The position numbers and the translations under genes are program-made. Positions 18,935 through 27,727 of a stretch of 64,000 nt of DNA are shown in pieces. A model generated the notes under the pieces. The model was not told the DNA's origin and did no database searches. It saw only the letters and a program-made list of their open reading frames with translations. Numbering within the stretch: the stretch's first letter is position 1; every line of letters starts with the position of its first letter. This DNA comes from Planctomycetota bacterium (GTDB taxonomy: Bacteria; Planctomycetota; J058). The stretch spans positions 1 to 64,000 of the forward strand of contig JAHBXY010000035.1 of assembly GCA_019636275.1 (NCBI GenBank), written 5' to 3'.

Positions 18935-20284
18935 ATGCGCACGTGCACGCTGGCCGCCGCCGCCCTCCTCGTCCTCGCCGGCGCCGCGCCGGCCCAGGAC
19001 GCCGCCCCCGTCACCTCCCGCGACGCGCTCCTGGCCCGCGCCCGCGCCTTCGACGAGGACGACCGGCGCTTCAACCTCCTGCGGCTCGACCTCGCGCGGG
19101 CGCAGGAGCGGCTGCAGCTCGCCCACGAGGCGATGGCCGGGTTCACCCGGGGTAAGACCCCGGCCGACCTGAAGAAGGACCCCGCCCTGCGCAAGGAGGC
19201 CGAGCGCCTGGCGCTCGAGGCCCAGGCCGCCCAGGAGGCCTACGAGGCGCTCGGGACCGGCGCTGGCCGGGCGCGCTACGTGTCCTTGCGCCAGCGGCTC
19301 GAGGGGGCGCTCGGCCCGCTCCTGCGCGACCTCGAGCGGGCGATCGAGGCCGAGGACGACCCGGGCCTGCGGCTCGCGCGCGGCGAGGTCCTCGCCGGCA
19401 AGGGGCGCTTCGACGACGCCCGGGCCGACGCGGAGGCGGCGATCCGCGCCCGCCCAGACGACCCGCGCGCCCTGACGCTCCTGTCCATGTGCCTGGTCAC
19501 CGAGAACCGCTTCGACGAGGCCGAGGCGCTGCTCGCCCGCGCGTGCGAGCTCGAGCCGACCGACGAGCGGCGCGGCTACCACGCGATCGCCCTCTACTGC
19601 CTGAACCGCTTCGCCGCGGCGCGCGCCGCGCGCGACCGGATCGCCTCGCCGAAGCAGCTCTCGGCCGCCCTGCAGGTGCGCAGCGCCTGGTGGCTCACCG
19701 ACGGCGAGCTCGACCGCGCCGAGGCCGCCTGGGCCCGCGAGGAGGCCCTGCGCCGCGACGAGGCCGCCCGTGACGACCTGCCGCGGGTCGAGCTCGTCAC
19801 CTCGCGCGGCGCGCTCACGCTCGAGCTCTTCGAGGACCAGGTCCCCAACGCGGTCGCCGGCCTGCTCGAGCTGGTCGAGGCCGGCTTCTACGACGGGCTG
19901 CCCTTCAGCCGCGTCGTCCCCAACCTCCTCGCCCAGACCGGCGACCCGGCGGCCCGGCCCGGCGCGCCGGCCGGCGCCCGGCACGACCCCGGCTGGCGCC
20001 TCGAGGACGACCCGGGCGCGCGCGACCCGGCGAAGCACCGCGCGCACCTGCGCGGGACCGTGTCGCTCGTGTGCGAGGACGCGCCGCACTCGGCCGGCAG
20101 CCAGCTCTTCGTCACGCTCATGCCCTCGCCGGCGTTCGACGGCCACCACGTCCCCGTGGGCCGCGTGGTCGACGGCCAGGCGGTCGCCGACCGCCTGCGG
20201 GAGGGCGACCTCGTCGAGCGCGCGCGCGTCGTGCGCAAGCGCGACCACCCCTACGCGGCGCGCCGGGCCGGCGGCCCGCGGTGA
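18935..20284 (+). CDS. Secreted TPR protein with cyclophilin-type peptidyl-prolyl isomerase domain
   Basis: This 449-residue protein starts MRTCTLAAAALLVLAGAAPA, a signal peptide, so it is periplasmic. Residues about 30-120 are charged helices. TPR-like repeats span about 150-280 (LARGEVLAGKGRFDDARADA, LSMCLVTENRFDEAEALLAR). The C-terminal 155 residues are a cyclophilin domain: LVTSRGALTLELFEDQVPNA, FYDGLPFSRVVPNLLAQTGD, GTVSLVC, SAGSQLFVTLMPSPAFDG and PVGRVVDGQAV. The active-site Arg in FSRV and the Gln in QTGD are kept. It should catalyse proline isomerisation of exported proteins, with the TPRs as docking surface. Confidence 0.85.
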   Translation: MRTCTLAAAALLVLAGAAPAQDAAPVTSRDALLARARAFDEDDRRFNLLRLDLARAQERLQLAHEAMAGFTRGKTPADLKKDPALRKEAERLALEAQAAQEAYEALGTGAGRARYVSLRQRLEGALGPLLRDLERAIEAEDDPGLRLARGEVLAGKGRFDDARADAEAAIRARPDDPRALTLLSMCLVTENRFDEAEALLARACELEPTDERRGYHAIALYCLNRFAAARAARDRIASPKQLSAALQVRSAWWLTDGELDRAEAAWAREEALRRDEAARDDLPRVELVTSRGALTLELFEDQVPNAVAGLLELVEAGFYDGLPFSRVVPNLLAQTGDPAARPGAPAGARHDPGWRLEDDPGARDPAKHRAHLRGTVSLVCEDAPHSAGSQLFVTLMPSPAFDGHHVPVGRVVDGQAVADRLREGDLVERARVVRKRDHPYAARRAGGPR

Positions 20285-20308
20285 CCCGGCGCGAGTGAGC
20301 CCCGTCCG

Positions 20309-21571
20309 TCAGCCCGGCCCGCCGCGGTCCGCCCGGAGGGCCTCGAGCTGGCGCAGGAGCTCCTCGTAGGCGTCGGAGACCTCGTCGAAGGCGACCTCCA
20401 GCTCCTGGTGCTGCCGCGCCTGACGGTCGAGCGTCTCGCTCAGCTCGCGCATGACGCGGCGGGCGGCGCCCAGCTCGCGCTCGGCGGCCGCGGCGCGGCC
20501 TTCGGCGGCCGCGGCGCGGTCTTCGGCGGCCGCGGCGCGGCTCTCGGCCGCCGGGAGGGCCTCGTCGCGCGCGGCCGCGAGCTCCTCGGCTTGCTCGCGC
20601 AGGGCGATCTCGAGCTCGCCCGCGCGCCGCTCGAGCGCGGCGCGCTGCTCGTGGAGCTGCTGGCGCTCCGCCTGCAGGCGGTCGGCGCGCTGCCGCTCGG
20701 CGGTCAGCCAGGCCCGCCCCGCCTCGACGGCCTTGCGCTCGGTGGCGCAGGCCGCCTGCGCCTCGTCGAGCTGGCGGCGCATGCCCGTCAGCTCCTCGAC
20801 CACGCGCAGGTCGCGCTCCTGGCGCTCGGCCGCGTCGCGCTCCATGCGCTGCGCCTGGGCGGTCGCCTCCTCGAGCAGCTCCTGCGCCCGCGCCCGCTCC
20901 TCGGCCAGGGCGCGCTCCAGCGCCCGCGCCTGGCCCTCGTGCGCGGCGCTCGCGCGCAGGAGGCCGCGCTCGCGCTCGGCGAAGGCGGCCCGCTGGTCGC
21001 GCAGGTCGCCCTCGCGCCGGGCGAGGAGCTCCTGCGCGCCGGCGAGCTGCTCGTCGCGCGCCTGGAGCGCCGCGCGCAGCTCGGTCAGCGCCGTCTCGAG
21101 GTCGCCCCGGACCTGCGTCAGCTCCCCGGCCGTGCGGGAGGCCTCCTCGGCCGCGGCCTCGACGGCGGCCAGCTTGCCCCGGACCTCGGCCGCCTCGGCC
21201 TGGGCCGCGTCGAGGCTCTGGCGCAGGCGGCCGATGTCGGCCTCGCGCCCGGCCAGCAGCGCCTCGCGCTCGGCGGCGGCCCGCTCGAGCTGCGCGGCCC
21301 GGGCCTCGAGCGCCGCGTGCTCGCGCGACAGCGCCTCGCGCCCCTCCTCGGTCTGCATGCGGGCGCGCGCCTCGGCCTGGGCCCGCTCGCGCGAGCCCGT
21401 GAGGTCGCGCTGCACCTGCTCGAGCAGCGAGGCCGACTGCGCCCGCAGCAGCCGCATGCGCGTGAGCCGGTCCTGCTGCGCGGCGGGCGGCGCCGCCGCG
21501 GCGTCGCCGCTCGCCGGCCGGTCGTCCGGCGCGGCGACCTCGGCTGCCTCGTCGACCTGCCCCTCGGTCAT
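20309..21571 (-). CDS. Coiled-coil protein (third of three-gene operon)
   Basis: This 420-residue protein starts at an ATG that overlaps the upstream stop as ATGA. After an acidic, Ala/Pro-rich 35-residue head, almost the whole chain is heptad-like Glu/Ala/Arg/Leu coiled coil (ALEARAAQLERAAAEREAL and similar). It includes a triplicated [12 protein letters not shown] segment near residues 340-365. There is no membrane segment or catalytic motif. The C-terminus ends in helical LEVAFDEVSDAYEELLRQLE. Its operon partners also have long coiled coils, so a hetero-oligomeric scaffold is inferred. No family recognised. Confidence 0.7.
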   Translation of the reverse strand: MTEGQVDEAAEVAAPDDRPASGDAAAAPPAAQQDRLTRMRLLRAQSASLLEQVQRDLTGSRERAQAEARARMQTEEGREALSREHAALEARAAQLERAAAEREALLAGREADIGRLRQSLDAAQAEAAEVRGKLAAVEAAAEEASRTAGELTQVRGDLETALTELRAALQARDEQLAGAQELLARREGDLRDQRAAFAERERGLLRASAAHEGQARALERALAEERARAQELLEEATAQAQRMERDAAERQERDLRVVEELTGMRRQLDEAQAACATERKAVEAGRAWLTAERQRADRLQAERQQLHEQRAALERRAGELEIALREQAEELAAARDEALPAAESRAAAAEDRAAAAEGRAAAAERELGAARRVMRELSETLDRQARQHQELEVAFDEVSDAYEELLRQLEALRADRGGPG

Positions 21572-22662
21572 GACGCCTCCCCTCGCCCCGAGAGCTGCGC
21601 GAGCTGCCGGTGCAGCTCCTGCACGATCTCCTCGGCCTCGGCGAGCGCCACGTCGCGCTCGCCCAGCGCCGCCTCGAGCCGCGCGCGCTCGCGCTGCGCC
21701 GCGGCCATCTGCTCGACGAGCGCCTCGGCCTGCCGGCGCCGCTCCGCGGCGTCGGCGCGCGCGGCCTCGCGCTCGTCGCGCGCGCGCGCCAGCTCCTCGC
21801 CGAGCTGCCGGCGGGCGGCCTCGCGTAGCGCCGCGTCGCGGCTGTCGAGGTCGGCCAGCGCCGCCGCCGTGACCGCGCGCTCGCGTGACAGCGCCGCCCG
21901 CTCCGCCTCCACCTCGCTCTCGCGCCGCGACAGGCTGCGCCGCTCGTCGAAGGCCGAGGTGGCCTGCATGCGCTGCGTGGCCCGCGCCCCCTGGAGGAGC
22001 GCCAGGTGGGCCACCGCGGCCTGCTGCAGCGCGCTGACCGCGCGCGCCGCGCCCTCGAGCCGCTGGAGGAGGTCGGGGCGGGAGCGGGCGAACGCGCGCT
22101 GCAGGCCGGCGTCGGAGACGAGGTCGCTCGGGTGGGCGTGGTGCAGGGGGCGCGTCAGGGAAAGGCCGTCGAGGTCGAAGCTCTCGCCCTGACCCTCGAG
22201 GACCCGCGGGAGGAGGCGCAGGAGCAGCCCCGGGTCGTCCACCAGGGCGGCGGCGCGGCCGGGGTCGCGGCTGACGTGGGTGTAGATCAGGTGCGCGCCG
22301 GGGCGCGCGCCCGGGCGGGCGTGGCCGACGACGAGCTTCGTCACGCGCTCGCCCGTGGCCAGGCCGATGCACAGCGCGCTGGCCTGGTTGTTCGGCACCC
22401 CCTGCGCCGCCGCCTCGCGCGGGTCGAGCAGGAGCTGCGCCGGCGCGGCGACGTCGCGGTGCCACCGGGCGCCGAGCATGGCGACCACCGCGTGGTGGCG
22501 CTCCTCGGCGCCACGGCGGGCCACGCGGACCGGGTTCGCCAGCCCCGGCTCGAGCGGCCGCGCGGCGCGCACGCCGGGGGGCGGGGCGTGGAGCAGGCCG
22601 GCCGCGTAGTAGACGTGGTGGCCGCCGTCCGCGAGCAGCGCCTCGAGGAGGTCGTCGCTCAC
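21568..22662 (-). CDS. Unknown globular domain plus coiled coil (second of three-gene operon)
   Basis: This 364-residue protein starts at GTG 22662, overlapping the upstream stop as GTGA. Residues 1-190 form a globular domain I do not recognise. Landmarks are DDLLEALLADGGHHVYYAAG, PNNQASALCIGLATGE, VTKLVVGHARPG and HLIYTHVSRDP. The repeated His and the hydrophobic strands suggest an alpha/beta fold. Residues about 230-350 are coiled coil, ending EIVQELHRQLAQLSGRG. A role as the ligand-binding or docking subunit of a coiled-coil complex is inference only. Confidence 0.7.
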   Translation of the reverse strand: MSDDLLEALLADGGHHVYYAAGLLHAPPPGVRAARPLEPGLANPVRVARRGAEERHHAVVAMLGARWHRDVAAPAQLLLDPREAAAQGVPNNQASALCIGLATGERVTKLVVGHARPGARPGAHLIYTHVSRDPGRAAALVDDPGLLLRLLPRVLEGQGESFDLDGLSLTRPLHHAHPSDLVSDAGLQRAFARSRPDLLQRLEGAARAVSALQQAAVAHLALLQGARATQRMQATSAFDERRSLSRRESEVEAERAALSRERAVTAAALADLDSRDAALREAARRQLGEELARARDEREAARADAAERRRQAEALVEQMAAAQRERARLEAALGERDVALAEAEEIVQELHRQLAQLSGRGEAS

Positions 22663-23342
22663 ATCGGCCCCCCGGCGACGGGGGCCGACGCGCCCGGCAG
22701 GCGGCGCATCTCGTCGTCGAGGCGGCGCAGGAGGGCGAGCGCCGCCTCGCGGTCGCGCTCGAGGTCGCTCAGGCGCCGCAGGAGCTCGTCGATCCGCGCC
22801 GTGCGCGCCTCGAGGAGCCTGTCGCGCCGCGCGAGCGCCTCGGCCGCGCGCCGCGGGAGCGCCGGCGGCTCGGTCGGCGGCTCGGCCGGGGGCGGCGTCG
22901 CGGGCGACCGGCGGCGCAGCACCTCGAGCTCGTCGTCGCGCTCGGCCACCGCGCGCGCGAAGAAGGCGGCGACGTTCTCCAGGATGTCGCGCGGCATGCG
23001 GCTCAGCCCGCGCAGGAGCTCGGCCTCCTCCAGCCACGGCGCCGCCTCGACGTAGGCGTCGAACTCCGTCTGCGTGGCGAACCCCTCCTCCCACGCCAGC
23101 GCCGCCGAGTGGAAGACGAGCTGCACGAGGCGGGTGGCCACGTCGGGCGGGAGGCGGTCGAGCAGCGCCGACCCGTGGCCCTGCGCCGGGACCGTCTGCA
23201 GGGCCAGGAGCTCGTCGACGGCGTCGCGCAGGGGCGCGAACGGGTCCTGGTCGGCGCCGTCGTCGGGGACGAAGCGGCGGACGGCCCGGGTCCGCCGCAG
23301 GCCCTCGTCGTCCTCGTCACCCCGCCGCGCGTCCCGGCTCAT
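22659..23342 (-). CDS. Hypothetical helical protein (first of three-gene coiled-coil operon)
   Basis: This 227-residue protein is taken from ATG 23342 (MSRDARRGDEDDEG); an in-frame GTG four codons earlier is possible. After a charged head, residues 45-125 look globular and helical (RLPPDVATRLVQLVFHSAAL, ENVAAFFARAVAERDDELEV). A Pro-rich hinge (SPATPPPAEPPTEPP) and a C-terminal coiled coil (RLSDLERDREAALALLRRL) follow. The stop overlaps the next start. No family recognised. Confidence 0.65.
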   Translation of the reverse strand: MSRDARRGDEDDEGLRRTRAVRRFVPDDGADQDPFAPLRDAVDELLALQTVPAQGHGSALLDRLPPDVATRLVQLVFHSAALAWEEGFATQTEFDAYVEAAPWLEEAELLRGLSRMPRDILENVAAFFARAVAERDDELEVLRRRSPATPPPAEPPTEPPALPRRAAEALARRDRLLEARTARIDELLRRLSDLERDREAALALLRRLDDEMRRLPGASAPVAGGPM

Positions 23343-23454
23343 CGTCACGCGCACCCGACGTCAGGCTATCGCCGCGGCCGTCGGCGCACCCGGTTGACCG
23401 GAAGTTCAGGCCGCTCCTGACCGGGTGCCCCCCATGCCAGGCCCAGGCGCCCCC

Positions 23455-23778
23455 TCACTCGCCCGGCGCGTCGTCGTCGTCGGGACCGAGGCCCATCTCC
23501 TCCAGCTCGCGCCGCAGGAGGGCGGCCTCCTGCTCGCGCTCCTGCAACTCCCGCGGCAGAGGGAGCTTGACGTGCACGAAGTCGAGCGCCACGCGAGGCG
23601 CCGCGCCCGGCTCGGCAGCGAGGCCCGCCTCGCCCGTGGGCGCCAGCAGCTCGACCGACGGCGGCGCCTCGAGCCGGACGGGCGCGACCTCGCGGGTGGG
23701 CGTCGTCCGCGCGGCGCTCCATGCGACGAGCGCGACGCACGTCCCCAGGACCAGGGCGGACCAGCGCCACGGCGTCAC
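23455..23778 (-). CDS. Small single-pass membrane protein
   Basis: This 107-residue protein starts at GTG 23778. An N-terminal transmembrane helix (ALVLGTCVALVAWSA) leads to a Pro/Ala-rich linker and an acidic coiled-coil-like tail (LPRELQEREQEAALLRRELE) ending in Asp/Glu. It lies eight bases after the pilin-like gene and is probably the last gene of the minor-pilin cluster. Size and topology resemble small assembly proteins, but nothing specific is recognised. Confidence 0.6.
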   Translation of the reverse strand: MTPWRWSALVLGTCVALVAWSAARTTPTREVAPVRLEAPPSVELLAPTGEAGLAAEPGAAPRVALDFVHVKLPLPRELQEREQEAALLRRELEEMGLGPDDDDAPGE

Positions 23779-23786
23779 GGGGCCCC

Positions 23787-25358
23787 CTACAGCCCGAACG
23801 CCGTCTTGGCGTCCGAGCGGGTGAGGCGGAAGACGTGGCCGCTGACGGGCTCCGTCCCCAGCTCGTGCCAGTTCTTGAACGTCGGCAGCTCCACCGTCGG
23901 AAAGGCGGGCGGGGGGTTCTCCACGAAGCCGATGTCATAGACGTAGTTCCGGAACGACCAGTGACCCGACATCGGCATGGTGCCGGTCGTGATCATCGTG
24001 CCCAGCATGTAGAGGTTCCGCTTCCCGGTCGCCCCGTCCGAGGTGACGGTCCCGCTCGAGGAGAAGAAGGCGGCGTGGTACTCCGCGTTGTTCACGATCC
24101 CGTCGGTCCTGACGACGATGTTGTTGAGCGCGACCAGCCCGAGGCTCGGGTCGAACGTGACGCCCGCCGCCTGCGGGGCGGTCCACCCGTCGGTCTTGCG
24201 GTAGTCGAACGCGTTGCCGCGCCAGTCGGCCGTGTCCGTCCACTCGTTGTTCGACGCGTCGAAGGCCGCCGGGCTCCCGCTCTTGTAGAGCGTGTACTGC
24301 GGGTCGCCCGCCGTGTTGACGTAGCGGATGGGGTCCGTGACGAAGATCCGGTCGGTGGCGGCGACGGTCACCCGCGAGGCGAAGTTGCCCTCGTTGTAGG
24401 CGTCGCCGCGGACGAACATCGTCCCGTTGAAGGGAATCGCCTCGTCGGTGCGCGTCCACGTGCGCCAGGTCCCCGAGATCCGCACGCGGACGGTGACGTC
24501 CATGACGTCCCCCTTCCACTTGAGGTGGACCTCGGTCGGGTTGCCGCTCGAGGGCATGTGCCCCGTCGCCGCGTGGAACGCCGCGCGGAAGGCCGCGTCC
24601 GTGGTGTCGAACACCATCGCCCCTCCGGGCGCCTCCTGCGTGAGCGAGACGAGCTGCTCCTCGGAGGGCATGATGATCTGCGGCACGCCCGTGGCGCTCT
24701 CCTTGAGCACCGTCGGCCCGCCGGTGATCGTCCCGTGCGCCGAGACGTTCTCGTGGAACACGACCGTGTTGTTCGCCGCCGAGATGTTGGCGTTCGAGTG
24801 CACCTCGCCGAAGTAGTGGGCCCCGGCGCCGACGCTCAGGTTCTGCTGGCTGACGAAGCGGGCGTACTTGGCGAACGAGCTCGTCGTGCGCATGGTCTGG
24901 GCCAGCGACGTGGCGTGGACCGTGCCGTCGGGGTCGCGGGCCTCCGCCCGCGAGACGACCAGGAACCAGCTCGAGTAGGGGTTCTGGAGCGGGCTCAGGC
25001 GCACGACGAACACCCGCACCTGCGCGGCGCCGCGCAGGCCGCCGGGGTGCACGAAGTGGCGCTGCCCGTCCTCCCACTGGACCGCCAGCATCGCGTCGGG
25101 GTCGGTCGACGCGACGTCGCGCAGCCAGTTCTCGTCGGTGACGCGGTTGGTGTGCCGCGCCACCATGAACCGCGCCCGCGCCAGCCCCGCCTCGGCGGCG
25201 TAGGCGCGCATGAGCGTCGTGCTCGCGTGCGCCTCGGTCGTGGTGCGCGTGGCCCCGAGCTGGAGCAGGACCATGACCAGCGGGGTCAGGATCGCGAGCA
25301 TGATGACGACCAGGATGAGGGCGCTGCCCTCGTCTCGTCGGCCTCGCCTGCGGTGCAT
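23787..25358 (-). CDS. PilX-like minor pilin/assembly protein with large C-terminal domain
   Basis: This 523-residue protein starts at an ATG preceded by GAGGGGAG; an in-frame TTG lies two codons upstream. The N-terminus has RRRGRRDEGSALILVVIMLA, a basic cluster then a long hydrophobic helix as in PilX/GspK-type N-termini, with the cleavage site replaced by DEGSAL. The large remainder is beta-rich (SVGAGAHYFGEVHSNANISA, TMFVRGDAYNEGNFAS), resembling the surface-exposed parts of PilX/DUF4900-type proteins. It follows the PilW-like gene. Probably part of a pilus-like or pseudopilus tip complex. Confidence 0.7.
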   Translation of the reverse strand: MHRRRGRRDEGSALILVVIMLAILTPLVMVLLQLGATRTTTEAHASTTLMRAYAAEAGLARARFMVARHTNRVTDENWLRDVASTDPDAMLAVQWEDGQRHFVHPGGLRGAAQVRVFVVRLSPLQNPYSSWFLVVSRAEARDPDGTVHATSLAQTMRTTSSFAKYARFVSQQNLSVGAGAHYFGEVHSNANISAANNTVVFHENVSAHGTITGGPTVLKESATGVPQIIMPSEEQLVSLTQEAPGGAMVFDTTDAAFRAAFHAATGHMPSSGNPTEVHLKWKGDVMDVTVRVRISGTWRTWTRTDEAIPFNGTMFVRGDAYNEGNFASRVTVAATDRIFVTDPIRYVNTAGDPQYTLYKSGSPAAFDASNNEWTDTADWRGNAFDYRKTDGWTAPQAAGVTFDPSLGLVALNNIVVRTDGIVNNAEYHAAFFSSSGTVTSDGATGKRNLYMLGTMITTGTMPMSGHWSFRNYVYDIGFVENPPPAFPTVELPTFKNWHELGTEPVSGHVFRLTRSDAKTAFGL

Positions 25359-25370
25359 CGGCAACTCCCC

Positions 25371-26123
25371 TCAGTTCCTGTTCCGCGCCAGGATCCCCGT
25401 CTCGAAGCTCGCGACGACGACGAACCCGGCCCCCTGGTTGATCGAGGTCGTGCGCACGCGGTCGAGCAGCGTCAGCCTGAGCTGGAGCGGCTGGCCGCCG
25501 AGCACGGCGCCCGTGGTGTAGTTGGGCGACTCGAGCTGGGCGACGTCGTTGACGAGCACCCGGCTGGTCTGGTTCGCGCCCACGGCCCCCGCGCGGTCGA
25601 AGGTCGTCCCGTTGGTCAGCGTGATCGTCGTGGGGCTGACGGCGCTGATGCGGATCGGGTTCGCCCCGGAGAAGGGCAGGCCGGCCCCGTACTGCACGTA
25701 CTCGCGCAGCGTCCCGGCGTGGTGGCCGATCACGGCGATCCCCTGCCAGCGGGGCTCGGACAGGACCGTGCCCCCCTGGTGGAAGGCGAACAGGCCGTCG
25801 GGCCCGCGCGGGACCGGGAAGCACAGGAACACCTGCGAGGCCGGGACCTGCGCCCCGCTCTCGAACGTGATCGTCCCCCCCGGCGGGTCGACGATCCGGA
25901 ACGGGCACACCTGATCGGCGGTCGACTCGCGGACGAGCGTCGACAGGAGCGCCAGGCCGAGCTGCGCCTTGGCCTGGACGTGCGCCTTGTGCCCGCTGAT
26001 GGCGGAGAACTGGGCCGCCCGGCTGGTGAGGTCGAAGGCCACCGCGACGAGCACGCCCAGGACGACGGTGGCGATCATGACCTCGAGCAGGGTCAGGCCG
26101 CGGCGGCGGCGTCGGTCGGTCAT
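25371..26123 (-). CDS. Prepilin-type N-terminal cleavage/methylation protein, PilW/GspJ-like
   Basis: This 250-residue protein starts MTDRRRRRGLTLLEVMIATV, a class III prepilin signal: short basic leader, Gly, then hydrophobic helix with Glu at +5. The prepilin peptidase would cut after Gly-9. The ATG overlaps the upstream pilin stop as ATGA. The C-terminal region is beta-rich with LVNDVAQLESPNYTTGAVLG. It is part of a four- or five-gene minor-pilin cluster separate from the T2SS operon. Confidence 0.85.
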   Translation of the reverse strand: MTDRRRRRGLTLLEVMIATVVLGVLVAVAFDLTSRAAQFSAISGHKAHVQAKAQLGLALLSTLVRESTADQVCPFRIVDPPGGTITFESGAQVPASQVFLCFPVPRGPDGLFAFHQGGTVLSEPRWQGIAVIGHHAGTLREYVQYGAGLPFSGANPIRISAVSPTTITLTNGTTFDRAGAVGANQTSRVLVNDVAQLESPNYTTGAVLGGQPLQLRLTLLDRVRTTSINQGAGFVVVASFETGILARNRN

Positions 26124-26500
26124 CGCGTCCTCACCACGCTGAGCACGGCGAACTGCCGGCCGCTGTCGGGGTCGTTCACCTCGGCCGTGACCAGGTAGGC
26201 CTGGTTGGCGGCCCCGTCCCAGCCGAGGTCCGCCGTCGTGATCCGCCCGACGGCCCGGCTCGTCGTGATCCCCTCGACGGCGAACGCCTGGTTGTTGTAG
26301 GCGAGGACCTCGTCGACGCTCCGCGCGCCGAGGAACTCGATCATGCTCTGGGCGGCGGCGTGGGCGACGGCGCGGTCGTTGCCCTCGTTGATCTGCCGGT
26401 TCGACAGGGCCGAGAGCGCGACGAGGCCCATGAGCACGACGACGAGCAGCGCGAGCGCGACCACGACCTCGACCAGCGACAGGCCCCCCCGCCCGCTCAT
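26120..26500 (-). CDS. Prepilin-type protein, PilV/GspI-like
   Basis: This 126-residue protein starts MSGRGGLSLVEVVVALALLV, with a prepilin cleavage site after Gly-6 and Glu at +5 of the mature chain. The ATG overlaps the HEAT-repeat gene stop. The mature part has YNNQAFAVEGITTSRAVGRI and ends in strands. Its small size fits PilV or GspI minor pilins. Confidence 0.8.
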   Translation of the reverse strand: MSGRGGLSLVEVVVALALLVVVLMGLVALSALSNRQINEGNDRAVAHAAAQSMIEFLGARSVDEVLAYNNQAFAVEGITTSRAVGRITTADLGWDGAANQAYLVTAEVNDPDSGRQFAVLSVVRTR

Positions 26501-27456
26501 CGCGCCACCTCCGCCTCGCGCGCGGCCCACCACGCGCGCCAGGCGGCGGCGTCGGGGCCCAGGAACGTGCGCGTCAGGCGCTCGAGCGACGCGAGGGCGT
26601 GCCGGGCCAGCCGCGGGTCTCCGCCCTCCAGGGCCTCGATCAGCGGCGGGACGGTCCGCGGCAGGGCCCAGAGGCCGGCCCGGCCCAGCGCCGCGGCGGC
26701 GGTCGACCGCGCCCAGGGCTCCCCGGCGTCGAGCGCGTCGAGGAGCAGCGCGAGGTCCTCGGCCCCCGCCGGCGCGTCGAGGTGGCGCGAGAGCGCGGCG
26801 AGCGCCAGGGCGTCACCGCCCCGCGCCAGGCGCCGCACGAGCGCACGCGCCTCGTCGCCCTCGACGCGCGCGATCCCGGCCAGGACGGCCGCGCGGACGT
26901 CGGCCGGGGCCTCCGGCGTGTGGAGCCCCTCGAGCGCGGCCAGGCAGGCCCGCGCCCCGAGCGCCGCGTGGAGCCGCCCCAGCGTGGTGGCGACACCCTT
27001 GCTCGGCCGGATGCGGAACGCGTCGACGAGGAGCGTCAGGCGGTCCCGGTGGTCGATGGCGAGGAACCCCTCGCTGGCCGCCTCGGCGAGGTCGCCCTCC
27101 GGGCGACCGAGGAGGTCGCACAGCGGCCGGAGCGCGCGCGGGTCGCCGATCCGCCCGAGCGCCAGGCAGACCGCGCGCGCCCGCGCCAGCACGCGCTCGA
27201 GGGCCTCGCCGTCGTCGGTCGGGCGGGCGAGCGCGTCGAGGTCCAGGCGCAGGTGGTCGAGGAGCGCGGGCACCGCGCCCCGGTCGCCCGGCCCCAGCGC
27301 CTCGGCGGCCCCCCGCGGGTCGCCCGGCGCCGCGGCCAGGAAGCGCTCGAGGCGCTCCGTCGCCGGCCGGGCCTGAGCGGCGGCCGGCCCTCCGAGGCCC
27401 ACCACGAGGAGGAGCGCCGCCAGCGGCCAGCTCGATCGCATCGTCGTCGACTGCAT
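26497..27456 (-). CDS. Secreted HEAT-repeat protein heading the minor-pilin cluster
   Basis: This 319-residue protein is taken from ATG 27456, preceded by GAGGTGACCGAC; ATG 27441 is a second choice. The signal peptide is SSWPLAALLLVVGLGGPAAA. The mature protein is a series of HEAT-like helices, for example RAVCLALGRIGDPRALRPLC, AALEGLHTPEAPADVRAAVL and PLIEALEGGDPRLARHALAS. HEAT solenoids bind protein partners. Coupling to PilV-, PilW- and PilX-like genes suggests a periplasmic assembly or docking factor for the minor pilins. Upstream 27457-27727 has no gene but holds an 8-base-stem hairpin (27647-27667). Confidence 0.75.
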   Translation of the reverse strand: MQSTTMRSSWPLAALLLVVGLGGPAAAQARPATERLERFLAAAPGDPRGAAEALGPGDRGAVPALLDHLRLDLDALARPTDDGEALERVLARARAVCLALGRIGDPRALRPLCDLLGRPEGDLAEAASEGFLAIDHRDRLTLLVDAFRIRPSKGVATTLGRLHAALGARACLAALEGLHTPEAPADVRAAVLAGIARVEGDEARALVRRLARGGDALALAALSRHLDAPAGAEDLALLLDALDAGEPWARSTAAAALGRAGLWALPRTVPPLIEALEGGDPRLARHALASLERLTRTFLGPDAAAWRAWWAAREAEVAR

Positions 27457-27727
27457 GTCGGTCACCTCGCACCGGGGTGGGTACTCCCCCGAGGCACCAC
27501 CACCAGGGGGGGCGCGCCCCGTTTCACTACGCGAGGGTCGGACCGAAGGGACGTGGCGTGGCTTACTGGAGCCGAACCTGTCCGCTCGACCGGACACTGT
27601 CCGCCGAACCAGACGACAGCGACGTCCAGCCGCGGTGACGGCCCGCGGCCGGCCTCCCTGGCCGGCCCGAGACACCTGGGGGATCGCCCCAGGGGAGGCT
27701 CGGGGAGGTACCCAGGCCCCGGACGCC

